Below, piece by piece: positions 8,719 through 15,984 of a DNA stretch of 64,000 bases. The first letter of the stretch is position 1. Each line of letters begins with the position of its first letter. Under the pieces are notes generated by a model. It had not been told where the DNA came from. It did not search any database and saw nothing but the letters and a program-made list of their open reading frames with translations. This DNA is from Bradyrhizobium sp. NP1 (GTDB lineage Bacteria; Pseudomonadota; Alphaproteobacteria; Rhizobiales; Xanthobacteraceae), in assembly GCF_030378205.1 (NCBI RefSeq), contig NZ_CP127385.1, positions 5,558,001-5,622,000 on the forward strand. The letters run 5' to 3'. Both the position numbers and the translations under genes were made by a program.

Positions 8719-9468
8719 ATGAAATCGACGATTCCCGAACAAGGCACGCCGATCGGCAAGCTGACTGACGCGGGCGCCGAGCGCGGCGAGGCTTCGCTCC
8801 ATGGCGAGATCCTCTCCCGGCTGCGCGACCACGTGGTCGAAGGCAACATTCCGGACGGGGCGCGCATCCCCGAGCGGCAGCTCTGCGAAATGTTCGGGAT
8901 TTCCCGCACGCCCTTGCGGGAGGCGCTCAAGGTGCTCGCCGCCGAGGGCCTGATCGAGCTGCTGCCCAATCGCGGCGCGCGGGTCCGTCAGCTCTCCCCG
9001 CGCGATCTCGAGGAACTGTTCGATGTGATGGCGGGGCTCGAAAGCCTTGCCGGACGGCTCGCCTGCGAAGCCATCACCGATGAGGAAATCGCCGAGATCG
9101 AGCGCCAGCACTACGAGATGTACGGCTATTACCTGCACCGCGACATGCACAATTATTTCCTGGCCAACCAGCGCATCCATGAGCGGATCGTGGCAGCCTC
9201 GCGCAACGAGGCGCTGCGCGCGGCCTATGCCAACTTCGCAGGGCGGATCCGCCGCGTACGCTATTCGGCCAATTTCGCCCGCAAGCGGCAGCGCTGGGCC
9301 GAGGCGATGCGCGAGCACGAGGCGATCCTGGACGCACTGCGCCGCCGCGCGGGAAGCGAGCTTGCCGACATCCTGTTCCAGCACCTGCGCAACAAGCGCG
9401 CCGCCGCGGTGGAGCATCTGGCCGAGGTGCGGGGTGGCGCAGCCCCGGCTGCGGCCGCCGAAGGCTAG
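8719..9468 (+). CDS. GntR-family transcriptional regulator (FadR subfamily, FCD domain)
   Basis: 249 aa. An N-terminal winged helix-turn-helix covers about residues 25-92, including IPERQLCEMFGISRTPLREA and the wing LLPNRGARVRQL. The C-terminal all-helical FCD effector domain follows (about 95-230) with histidines such as those in NQRIHERIV and REHEAIL that often bind a metal contacting a carboxylate effector. It is divergent from the aminotransferase/MFS/Tct run and 104 bp upstream of the FAD/Fe-S dehydrogenase gene, so both sides are likely targets. FCD regulators usually respond to small organic acids such as glycolate, lactate or malonate; the ligand here is unknown. Confidence 0.9.
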   Translation: MKSTIPEQGTPIGKLTDAGAERGEASLHGEILSRLRDHVVEGNIPDGARIPERQLCEMFGISRTPLREALKVLAAEGLIELLPNRGARVRQLSPRDLEELFDVMAGLESLAGRLACEAITDEEIAEIERQHYEMYGYYLHRDMHNYFLANQRIHERIVAASRNEALRAAYANFAGRIRRVRYSANFARKRQRWAEAMREHEAILDALRRRAGSELADILFQHLRNKRAAAVEHLAEVRGGAAPAAAAEG

Positions 9469-9476
9469 CCCCCGGC

Positions 9477-9496
9477 AAATTTGCATTCACAATGCG
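9477..9496. promoter_or_regulatory. Candidate GntR operator, copy 3 (perfect palindrome core)
   Basis: AAATTTGCATTCACAATGCG lies 77 bp upstream of the FAD/Fe-S dehydrogenase start. Its core GCATT-CAC-AATGC (9483-9495) is a perfect inverted repeat, the form expected for a dimeric regulator. Related copies flank the GntR gene on its other side. Confidence 0.55.
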
Positions 9497-9572
9497 CGCC
9501 CTTGGAAAGTAGATTGCATATCGTTTGCCGCGGGGTATCAAGGCCCCCTGCCCGATCACGTCTGGACCACCG

Positions 9573-12548
9573 ATGAAGAATGCATCAACGCTCGAGCGCC
9601 GCTTGCGATCGAACATCACGGGTGAGGTGCTGTTCGACGCCTTCAGCCGCGGCCGCTACGCGACCGATGCCTCGTTCTACCAGATCATGCCGGCAGGCGT
9701 GGTGGTTCCCCGCACCATGGACGAGGCGCTGCAGACGCTTGCAATCGCGCGCGACGAGCACCGGATCGTCACCCCGCGCGGCGGCGGCACCTCGCAATGC
9801 GGCCAGACCATCAATGACGGCATTGTCGTCGACTTCTCGAAACACCTGAACCGGCTGCTGTCGCTCGATGTCGAGAACCGGACTTGCGTGGTCGAGCCCG
9901 GCGTCGTGCTCGACGACCTCAACCGGCAGCTGAGGAAGCACGGCCTGTGGTTCCCGGTCGACGTCTCCACCGCCTCGCGCGCCACCATCGGCGGCATGGC
10001 CGGCAACAATTCCTGCGGCGGCCGCTCCTTGCGCTACGGCACGATGCGCGACAACACGATCTCGATGCAGGCGGCGCTGGCGGACGGCACGCTGCTCCGC
10101 TTCGGCGAGGTCCCGCGCGATCTCGCCGGCGTCGCGGCGCCGGAGAACGGACGGGCGCTGTTCCGTGACATGCTCGATCTCGGCGAGCGCGAGGCGGCCG
10201 AGATCGTCGAAAAGTTTCCCAAGGTGCAGCGCCGGGTCGGCGGCTACAACCTCGATGCGCTCACGCCCCGCAACACGCCGAACAACATGGCGCATCTTCT
10301 GGTCGGCTCGGAGGGCACGCTCGCCTTCACCACGCAGGTCGAGCTGAAACTATGGCCGATCATCCGCAACCGGGTGCTCGGCGTGTGCCATTTCGGCAGC
10401 TTCTACGAGGCGATGGATGCGACCCAGCATCTGGTGAAGCTGAAGCCGATCGCGGTCGAGCTGGTCGACCGCACCATGATCGCGCTCGGCCGCGACATCG
10501 CGATGTTCCAGCCGACCATCGCGGCTGCCGTCCGCGGCGATCCCGATGCGCTCCTGCTGGTGGAATTCGCAGAAGAAGACCAGGCCGAGAATCTTGGCCG
10601 CCTGAAGCAGCTCGCCGAGCTGATGAGCGATCTCGGCTTCTCCTGGAACAATCCGCCGCGCAAATGGGGCGGCGTGGTCGAGATCACGGACGCGCCCCTG
10701 CAGGCGGCGATTGCGGACTTCCGCGCCGCCGGCCTCAACGTGATGATGTCGATGAAGGACGATGGCAAGCCGGTCTCCTTCGTCGAGGACTGCGCGGTGC
10801 CGCTGCCGCACCTTGCCGACTACACCGAGCGGCTGAACGCGATCTTCGCCAGGCACGGCACCCGCGGCACCATGTATGCGCACGCCTCCGAAGGCTGCCT
10901 GCATGTGCGCCCGGTGCTGAACCTGAAGCTGGAGAAAGACGTCAAGGCGATGCGCGCCATCGCCGAAGAGGTGTTCGCGATGGTGCGCGACTACAAGGGC
11001 TCGCATTCCGGCGAGCATGGCGACGGCCTCGTGCGCTCGGAATTCCACGAGCCGATGTTCGGCAGCCGCATCATCGCCGATTTCCGCGAGGTGAAACATC
11101 ACTTCGATCCGGACAATACGCTGAACCCCGGCAAGATCGTCGATCCGCCCAAGATGGACGACCGCGCGCTGTTCCGCTACGCGCCCACCTATCGCGTTGG
11201 CGAACTCAAGACCGTGCTCGACTGGTCGGCCTATCCGGGCGCCGGCGGCGGCTTCCAGGGCGCGGTCGAGATGTGCAACAACAACGGCACCTGCCGCAAG
11301 CTCGAGGGCGGCGTGATGTGCCCGTCTTTCCGCGCCACCCGCGACGAGAAGGACGTCACACGCGGCCGGGCCAACACGCTGCGGCTGGCGATCTCCGGCC
11401 AGCTCGGGCCCGACGCGCTCACCTCGGACGCGACGATGGAGACGCTGAAGCTCTGCGTGTCCTGCAAGGCCTGCCGGCACGAATGTCCCGTCGGCGTCGA
11501 CATGGCCAAAATGAAGATCGAGGTGCTGGCGGCGCGCGCCGCAAGCCATGGGCTCTCCTTGAGAGATCGCCTGGTCGGCTATTTGCCGCGCTATGCGGAT
11601 TTGGCCGCGCGCTTCGCCTTCATTGCCAATCTGCGCAACAACAGCCCCGTGCTCCGCCGCCTGTTCGAGCGCTTCGCCGGCATCAGCGCCAAGCGCGCGC
11701 TGCCCGCGTTCCGGCGCGACACCTTCCGCACCCGGGCCGACGTCTTCGGCAAGCCCGACGGCCGCGAGGTCGTGCTGTTCGCCGACACCTTCAATCGCAT
11801 CTATGAGCGTGAAAACCTCGATGCGGCGCTGCGCGTGCTGGTCGAGGGCGGCTATCGCGTGCACATGCCGAAACCGGTCGATGGCGGACCGCGCCCACTC
11901 TGCTGCGGACGCACCTTCTTCTCGGCGGGGCTGGTCGACGAGGCGCGCGCCGAGCTCGACCGGCTGGTTGGAACTTACGCGCCCTTTGCCGCGCGCGGCG
12001 TGCCGATCGTTGGCCTTGAGCCGAGCTGCCTCTTGACGCTGCGCGACGAACTCTTGTCGCTGCGATCGGACAACACCGCGAAGACGATCAGCGCGCATGC
12101 GCTCACCTTCGAGGAATTCCTGGTGCGCGAGGCGGAGGCCGGACGGTTGAAGCTGCCGCTCGGAGCGCTCAAGGCGAAGGCGCTGGTTCACGGCCATTGC
12201 CACCAGAAGTCCTTCGGCGCGTTCAAGCCGGTCGAAAAGGCGCTGCGGCTGGTGCCGGAGCTTGCAGTCGAGACCATCGAATCGAGCTGCTGCGGCATGG
12301 CGGGCGCCTTCGGCTATGGCGCCGACACCTTTGAGGCCTCGATCGAGATGGCCGAACTCTCCCTGCTCCCTGCGGTGCGCCGTGCCGACGGCGAAACGCT
12401 TGTGGTCGCCGACGGCACCTCCTGCCGGCACCAGATCAAGGACGGCGCGGCGCGTGAGGCGCTCCACGTCGCGCGCGTGCTGGCGATGAGCCTCGACCGC
12501 GCAAAATCCACATCCTCTCCCCTTGCAAAGGAAACCATCCATGGCTGA
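9573..12548 (+). CDS. FAD-linked oxidase fused to a 4Fe-4S/CCG module (YdiJ-like D-2-hydroxyacid dehydrogenase)
   Basis: 991 aa, close to the approximately 1000 aa of E. coli YdiJ. Order of parts: FAD-binding PCMH domain (about 40-270, with TPRGGGTSQCGQ and GNNSCGGRSLRYGT), FAD-oxidase C-terminal domain (about 290-545, with GSHSGEHGDGLVRSE), a ferredoxin-like region with cysteines in CNNNGTC (about 566) and CVSCKACRHECP (about 628), then two CCG domains (PLCCG about 776, SSCCG about 905). The family oxidises D-2-hydroxyacids such as D-lactate, glycolate or D-2-hydroxyglutarate to 2-oxoacids and passes electrons through the iron-sulfur clusters to the membrane quinone pool. The ATG at 9573 is chosen; longer frames add 16 unconserved residues. 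It overlaps the next gene by 8 bp. Confidence 0.92.
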   Translation: MKNASTLERRLRSNITGEVLFDAFSRGRYATDASFYQIMPAGVVVPRTMDEALQTLAIARDEHRIVTPRGGGTSQCGQTINDGIVVDFSKHLNRLLSLDVENRTCVVEPGVVLDDLNRQLRKHGLWFPVDVSTASRATIGGMAGNNSCGGRSLRYGTMRDNTISMQAALADGTLLRFGEVPRDLAGVAAPENGRALFRDMLDLGEREAAEIVEKFPKVQRRVGGYNLDALTPRNTPNNMAHLLVGSEGTLAFTTQVELKLWPIIRNRVLGVCHFGSFYEAMDATQHLVKLKPIAVELVDRTMIALGRDIAMFQPTIAAAVRGDPDALLLVEFAEEDQAENLGRLKQLAELMSDLGFSWNNPPRKWGGVVEITDAPLQAAIADFRAAGLNVMMSMKDDGKPVSFVEDCAVPLPHLADYTERLNAIFARHGTRGTMYAHASEGCLHVRPVLNLKLEKDVKAMRAIAEEVFAMVRDYKGSHSGEHGDGLVRSEFHEPMFGSRIIADFREVKHHFDPDNTLNPGKIVDPPKMDDRALFRYAPTYRVGELKTVLDWSAYPGAGGGFQGAVEMCNNNGTCRKLEGGVMCPSFRATRDEKDVTRGRANTLRLAISGQLGPDALTSDATMETLKLCVSCKACRHECPVGVDMAKMKIEVLAARAASHGLSLRDRLVGYLPRYADLAARFAFIANLRNNSPVLRRLFERFAGISAKRALPAFRRDTFRTRADVFGKPDGREVVLFADTFNRIYERENLDAALRVLVEGGYRVHMPKPVDGGPRPLCCGRTFFSAGLVDEARAELDRLVGTYAPFAARGVPIVGLEPSCLLTLRDELLSLRSDNTAKTISAHALTFEEFLVREAEAGRLKLPLGALKAKALVHGHCHQKSFGAFKPVEKALRLVPELAVETIESSCCGMAGAFGYGADTFEASIEMAELSLLPAVRRADGETLVVADGTSCRHQIKDGAAREALHVARVLAMSLDRAKSTSSPLAKETIHG

Positions 12549-12969
12549 ACTCACCCTCGACGCCGCCCGCAAGATCCTCGATGCCGCGCTTGCGAAGAGC
12601 GCCGACAAGAAGCTGAAGCCGCTTTGCGTCGTCGTTCTCGATGCGCGCGGCTGCGTGAAAGCTGCCGCGGCGCAGGACGGCACCAGCCTGATGCGGTTCG
12701 ACATCGCCAACGGCAAGGCCTATGGCGCGCTCGCCATGGGCATGGGCTCCCGCGCCCTGTTCCAGCGCGCGCAGGAGCAGGCCTATTTCGTGAGCGCCGC
12801 AAACGAGCTCGCCCAGGGTCGCCTGGTGCCGGTACCCGGCGGCGTGCTGATCATGGACGGCACGACGCTGTTGGGCGCGGTCGGCATCTCCGGCGACACC
12901 TCCGACAATGACGAGGCCTGCGCGATCGCCGGCATCGAGGCCGCCGGCCTGAAGGCCAACCCGGGATAG
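12541..12969 (+). CDS. GlcG/HbpS-like protein (haem-degrading family fold)
   Basis: 142 aa, nearly the whole length being the GlcG/HbpS domain: LTLDAARKILDAALAKSADK at the N-terminus, LCVVVLDARGCVKAAAAQDG in the first strands, and VPVPGGVLIM with VGISGDTSDND in the second half. In E. coli glcG belongs to the glycolate oxidase operon; HbpS of Streptomyces binds haem; the function of most members is not known. It overlaps the upstream FAD/Fe-S dehydrogenase by 8 bp (ATGGCTGA), so the two are translationally coupled and probably act together. The glc-type pairing supports a 2-hydroxyacid role for the operon. No signal peptide is seen. Confidence 0.88.
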   Translation: MAELTLDAARKILDAALAKSADKKLKPLCVVVLDARGCVKAAAAQDGTSLMRFDIANGKAYGALAMGMGSRALFQRAQEQAYFVSAANELAQGRLVPVPGGVLIMDGTTLLGAVGISGDTSDNDEACAIAGIEAAGLKANPG

Positions 12970-13114
12970 GGGCGGCGCGAGGGTCCGCCCGCGCGCCACC
13001 CATCATTGGCGAAACGCAGCCGAGTTGTGCTAGCATCCGCGCGAGGCGCAAGCGTCCGCGCGCCCAACGACACGATCTTGAGAATTCTCGATCCGGTCTC
13101 GAGGGGTTCTCGCC

Positions 13115-13789
13115 ATGCTCAAGGTTGCAGAAGGCCATCTTCAAGAGCTGAACCCGGCGGAGCTGGGTGCGATCGCCCACCTCTATCGCGGCGAGATCTA
13201 TCGCAGCACGATCTGGCGCACCCGCCTCGACAACACGACCAACTGGTCGATCGTGACCATGGGCATCGCGCTGTCCTCGACGTTCTCCTCGCCGGAGGCG
13301 TCGGCGTTGCCGCTCATCCTGATCGGCATGCTGCTTGCGGTCTTTCTCGGACTCGAGGCGCGCCGCTACCGCTACTTCAACGTCTGGCGGGCGCGGGCGC
13401 GCTTCATGGAAACGCATTTCTACGCGCAGATGCTGAATGGCCAGCGGGACGACGATACCGGCTGGCGAACGATTCTCGCGGACGACTACCTGCATCCGCG
13501 GCACCATATCAGCTTCGTTCGCGCCGCCGGACGCCGTGTCCGGCGCACCTATATCTGGGTCATCGCGATTCAAACGACCGCCTATTTCGGCAAGCTTGCG
13601 ATCCATCCGCATGTCGCAAACCATTTTGGCGAATACGTCGAGCGCGCCGCGATCGGACCGATTCCTGGTTGGGTCGTGCTGGCTTGCGGCCTCCTCTACA
13701 ATCTCTGCTGGATCGCCCTTGCGATCGGCACCTATTGGGCCGATCGGCGTGCACACGTCCATCGGACGGGTGCAAGCGCGATGGGCTGA
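13115..13789 (+). CDS. DUF2270 predicted integral membrane protein
   Basis: 224 aa. The N-terminal part LNPAELGAIAHLYRGEIYRS followed by TIWRTRLDNTTNWSIV is the signature of DUF2270. Four hydrophobic segments are visible, at about 46-62, 64-80, 147-165 and 184-207, with a basic, soluble loop between pairs. No enzymatic motif is recognised and the function of the family is unknown. The ATG follows GAGGGG at suitable spacing. It stands 145 bp from the GlcG-like gene and appears to be its own unit, possibly with the VOC gene 43 bp downstream. Confidence 0.85.
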   Translation: MLKVAEGHLQELNPAELGAIAHLYRGEIYRSTIWRTRLDNTTNWSIVTMGIALSSTFSSPEASALPLILIGMLLAVFLGLEARRYRYFNVWRARARFMETHFYAQMLNGQRDDDTGWRTILADDYLHPRHHISFVRAAGRRVRRTYIWVIAIQTTAYFGKLAIHPHVANHFGEYVERAAIGPIPGWVVLACGLLYNLCWIALAIGTYWADRRAHVHRTGASAMG

Positions 13790-13832
13790 TCGTCAGCCGG
13801 CGGTGCGTGGCGCAGACATTCGAGGTTGCGGA

Positions 13833-14186
13833 ATGATCGAAAGCATCAGCGCCGTGACGCTCGCCACCCACGACATGCAGCGCGCGGTGCGCTTTTACGT
13901 CTCGCTCGGGTTCGAGATGCTGCACGGCGGCGAACGCTCCTCCTTCACCAGCTTTCGCGCAGGTCCCGGCTATCTCAACCTGATCGCGCAAGGCGACGAC
14001 AAGCGCTGGTCGTGGTGGGGGCGTACCATCTTCTACGTCAGCGATGTCGATGCGCTCTACCAGACGGCGCTCAAGGCCGGGCACAAGCCCTCGACCGTGC
14101 CGCGCGACGCAGAATGGGGCGAGCGCTACTTTCATTTGACCGATCCCGATGGCCACGAGCTCAGTTTTGCACGGCCGTTGCAGTGA
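13833..14186 (+). CDS. VOC-family (glyoxalase/bleomycin-resistance fold) protein
   Basis: 117 aa, one VOC module of two beta-alpha-beta-beta-beta repeats. The start ISAVTLATHDMQRAVRFYVS is the first strand and helix, TIFYVSDVDALYQTALKAGH begins the second half, and LTDPDGHELSFARP ends the fold with the usual metal-ligand glutamate. VOC proteins bind divalent metal and act as isomerases, dioxygenases or binding proteins; nothing points to one substrate. The ATG at 13833 was chosen because upstream extensions overlap the DUF2270 gene and add unrelated residues. Confidence 0.85.
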   Translation: MIESISAVTLATHDMQRAVRFYVSLGFEMLHGGERSSFTSFRAGPGYLNLIAQGDDKRWSWWGRTIFYVSDVDALYQTALKAGHKPSTVPRDAEWGERYFHLTDPDGHELSFARPLQ

Positions 14187-14760
14187 AACTGATTTGCCCG
14201 ACAGGCAAATCAGCTACGGTTTGCCGGCTTCTCGTGGCTCGCGAGTGGCTGAACGCGCGAAAACCGCCTGCGCGTAAAAGTCAGATTCTTCCGCAGATTC
14301 AACGTGATTTGGGTCGTCCAGTCCTCTCGCCAAAAATATTCCGCTTGTTGCGTCGGGCAAATCAGTGGCTTCAATCGGCGCGTTCCGCACCCACCAGAGG
14401 GGCGCTTCGCGATCGTCACGAAACGTTGGGCGCGGGATGCGATGGACGCTTTGGCATCAACTGACGAGTGATGCTGACGCGTACGGCGAAGTCGTGTGGT
14501 CCTGGCGCCGCGACGCTGGCGCTAAGTTGGTGGATGATGATCTGCCGACGACGGTGGCAAGAAAGCCCGCTCACCGGGGAGAGCACGAAGGAACCCGTTC
14601 AAACCATTCGCGCGGGGAAAGCCGGCGTTGATCTGGCTGAACCTGTGGTGACTAACTCGTATGCTTTTCTCACTTCGCATACGAGGCTGCGGGTGCAGTC
14701 GGCACCCGGCTTTCCCTGCGCCCTCTCGCTTCCGAGGGACATGATTTTCGCAAGACCCGG
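14187..14760. repeat. Non-coding stretch resembling a degenerate dispersed Bradyrhizobium repeat
   Basis: No gene with recognisable protein similarity is seen between the VOC and crotonase genes (14187-15134). The first 570 bp contain phrases that I remember as a long, often-repeated intergenic sequence of Bradyrhizobium and Rhodopseudomonas: CGGGCAAATCAGTGGCTT near 14353, GTGTGGTCCTGGCGCCGCGA near 14495, and a GCGGGTGCAGTCGGCACCCG hairpin near 14688-14707. It looks internally deleted and mutated. Small open frames here have no support. Confidence 0.5.
14190..14212. terminator. Perfect 9-bp stem-loop just after the VOC gene
   Basis: TGATTTGCC and GGCAAATCA pair perfectly around a CGACA loop, starting 4 bp after the VOC stop. 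There is no T-tract, so termination is uncertain; part of the stem (CGGGCAAATCA) recurs near 14353, so it may instead be the end of the repeat element. Confidence 0.45.
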
Positions 14761-14801
14761 GCAAGAAACGCGCCGCGGGAATGCAGAGGCGTGCCTCACG
14801 A

Positions 14802-14924
14802 CGTCATTGCGAGCCAACGGGTCGCGCGAATGCGCCCCCCCCATGACAAGCTCCGCGAAGCAATCCAGAAAGCAACGCTCGCGACATCATGGATTGCTTC
14901 GTCGCTATCGCTCCTCGCAGTGAT
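14802..14924. repeat. Hairpin-forming dispersed repeat (CGTCATTGCGAG family)
   Basis: Outer arms CGTCATTGCGAG (14802-14813) and CTCGCAGTGAT (14914-14924) pair with one mismatch; inner arms CGAAGCAATCCA (14856-14867) and TGGATTGCTTCG (14890-14901) pair perfectly. Elements of this form are, as I recall, scattered in hundreds of intergenic sites in Bradyrhizobium and relatives. Confidence 0.7.
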
Positions 14925-14970
14925 AGCCGCGCTGTTTGAAAACTGAATCGGGAGCGACACACTTCTCTTC

Positions 14971-15114
14971 ACCCTCCCCTGGAGGGGGAGGGTCGGCGAA
15001 GCATCGAGCGAAGCGAGATGCGAGCCGGGGTGGGGTGAACCTGGCGCGCGAAAGATCACCCCACCCCGATCGCTCATTGCATTCGCGATCGACCCTCCCC
15101 CTCCAGGGGAGGGT
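14971..15114. repeat. 144-bp palindromic repeat with perfect 25-bp arms
   Basis: The 25-bp arm at 14971-14995 (begins ACCCTCCCCTGG) is exactly the reverse complement of 15090-15114. Inside, GGGGTGGGGTG (15027-15037) pairs with CACCCCACCCC (15057-15067). The RNA would form a very stable cruciform-like hairpin ending 20 bp from the crotonase stop codon at 15135. Such GGGAGGGT-armed elements are dispersed repeats in Bradyrhizobium as I remember. It may end the minus-strand crotonase transcript. Confidence 0.8.
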
Positions 15115-15134
15115 ATTAGCCGCGGCGAGCGCCG

Positions 15135-15911
15135 CTACTTCCCCGGCCAGACCGGCTTGCGCTTCTCGGCAAAGGCCTTCAGCCCCTCCTTGGCGTCCTC
15201 GGTCATGGCCATGATCGCGATCTGGCTTTCGGTGTAGGCGATGCTCTCATCGAACGACATCGCGGCGATCGCGCGCATGGCGTATTTGCCGCGCCGGATC
15301 GCGGTCGGCGACTTGTCGACGATGCGGCCGATCAGCCAGTCGATTTTGGCGTCGAGCTCGGCTGCCGGCACGACGTAATTGAGCAGCCCGGCGGCGAGCG
15401 CCGCCTTGGCGTCGAACGGCTCGCCGGTCAGCGCCCACTCGTTGATGAGCCGCGGCGGCGCGATCCGCTGCAACAGGCTCAGGACCTGCATCGGGAACAC
15501 GCCGACCTTCACCTCGGGCAGGCCGAAGATCACGTTCTCGGCCGCGACCGCCATGTCGGTCATGCAGAGAAGCCCCATGCCGCCGGCCATGCAGACGCCG
15601 CCGACCCGCGCGATCGCGGGTTTTGTGGCGCTCTGCGACAGCCGCAACAGATCGGCGTAGTCGGCGTTCGGCTTCGACAGGTCCATCGCGAAGGCGGCGC
15701 CGGAATTCTGCAGGTCGGCGCCGGCGCAGAACGCCTTGTCGCCCGCGCCGGTCAGCACGATGACGCGGACCTCCTTGTCGTCATGGGCCTCGCGATAGCC
15801 GCGCGCGATGCCCGCGATGACCTCGCCGTTGAGCGCGTTGCGCTTGTCCGGCCGGTTGATGGTGATCCAGAACGCCTGCCCGCGCTTTTCGCGTATCACG
15901 CTGTCGGTCAT
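15135..15911 (-). CDS. Enoyl-CoA hydratase/isomerase (crotonase) family protein
   Basis: 258 aa. Oxyanion-hole segments are KAFCAGADLQ (59-68) and VGGVCMAGGMGLLCMTDM (103-120). Of the two catalytic glutamates of classical hydratases, the second is present (E133 in GLPEVKVG) while the first is replaced in AGGMGLL. That pattern fits isomerases or other crotonases acting on acyl-CoA as well as hydratases with shifted chemistry. It is the last gene of a minus-strand group (solute-binding protein, SDR, molybdopterin oxidoreductase), 73 bp after the oxidoreductase. Confidence 0.88.
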   Translation of the reverse strand: MTDSVIREKRGQAFWITINRPDKRNALNGEVIAGIARGYREAHDDKEVRVIVLTGAGDKAFCAGADLQNSGAAFAMDLSKPNADYADLLRLSQSATKPAIARVGGVCMAGGMGLLCMTDMAVAAENVIFGLPEVKVGVFPMQVLSLLQRIAPPRLINEWALTGEPFDAKAALAAGLLNYVVPAAELDAKIDWLIGRIVDKSPTAIRRGKYAMRAIAAMSFDESIAYTESQIAIMAMTEDAKEGLKAFAEKRKPVWPGK

Positions 15912-15984
15912 GGCCGTGCTCGCCTCTCAGCAATGCTTCCTGGAAAGCATTTGCGACGGGATCGCCAGGAAGCGCAAGCAGGAT

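Noticed and set aside
10350..12716. A minus-strand open frame of 788 codons
   Set aside because: Antisense to the FAD/Fe-S dehydrogenase, which has all its motifs.
14764..14923. Small open frames in the repeat-rich spacer as genes
   Set aside because: They cross hairpin-forming repeats, lack ribosome-binding sites and have no protein-like pattern.
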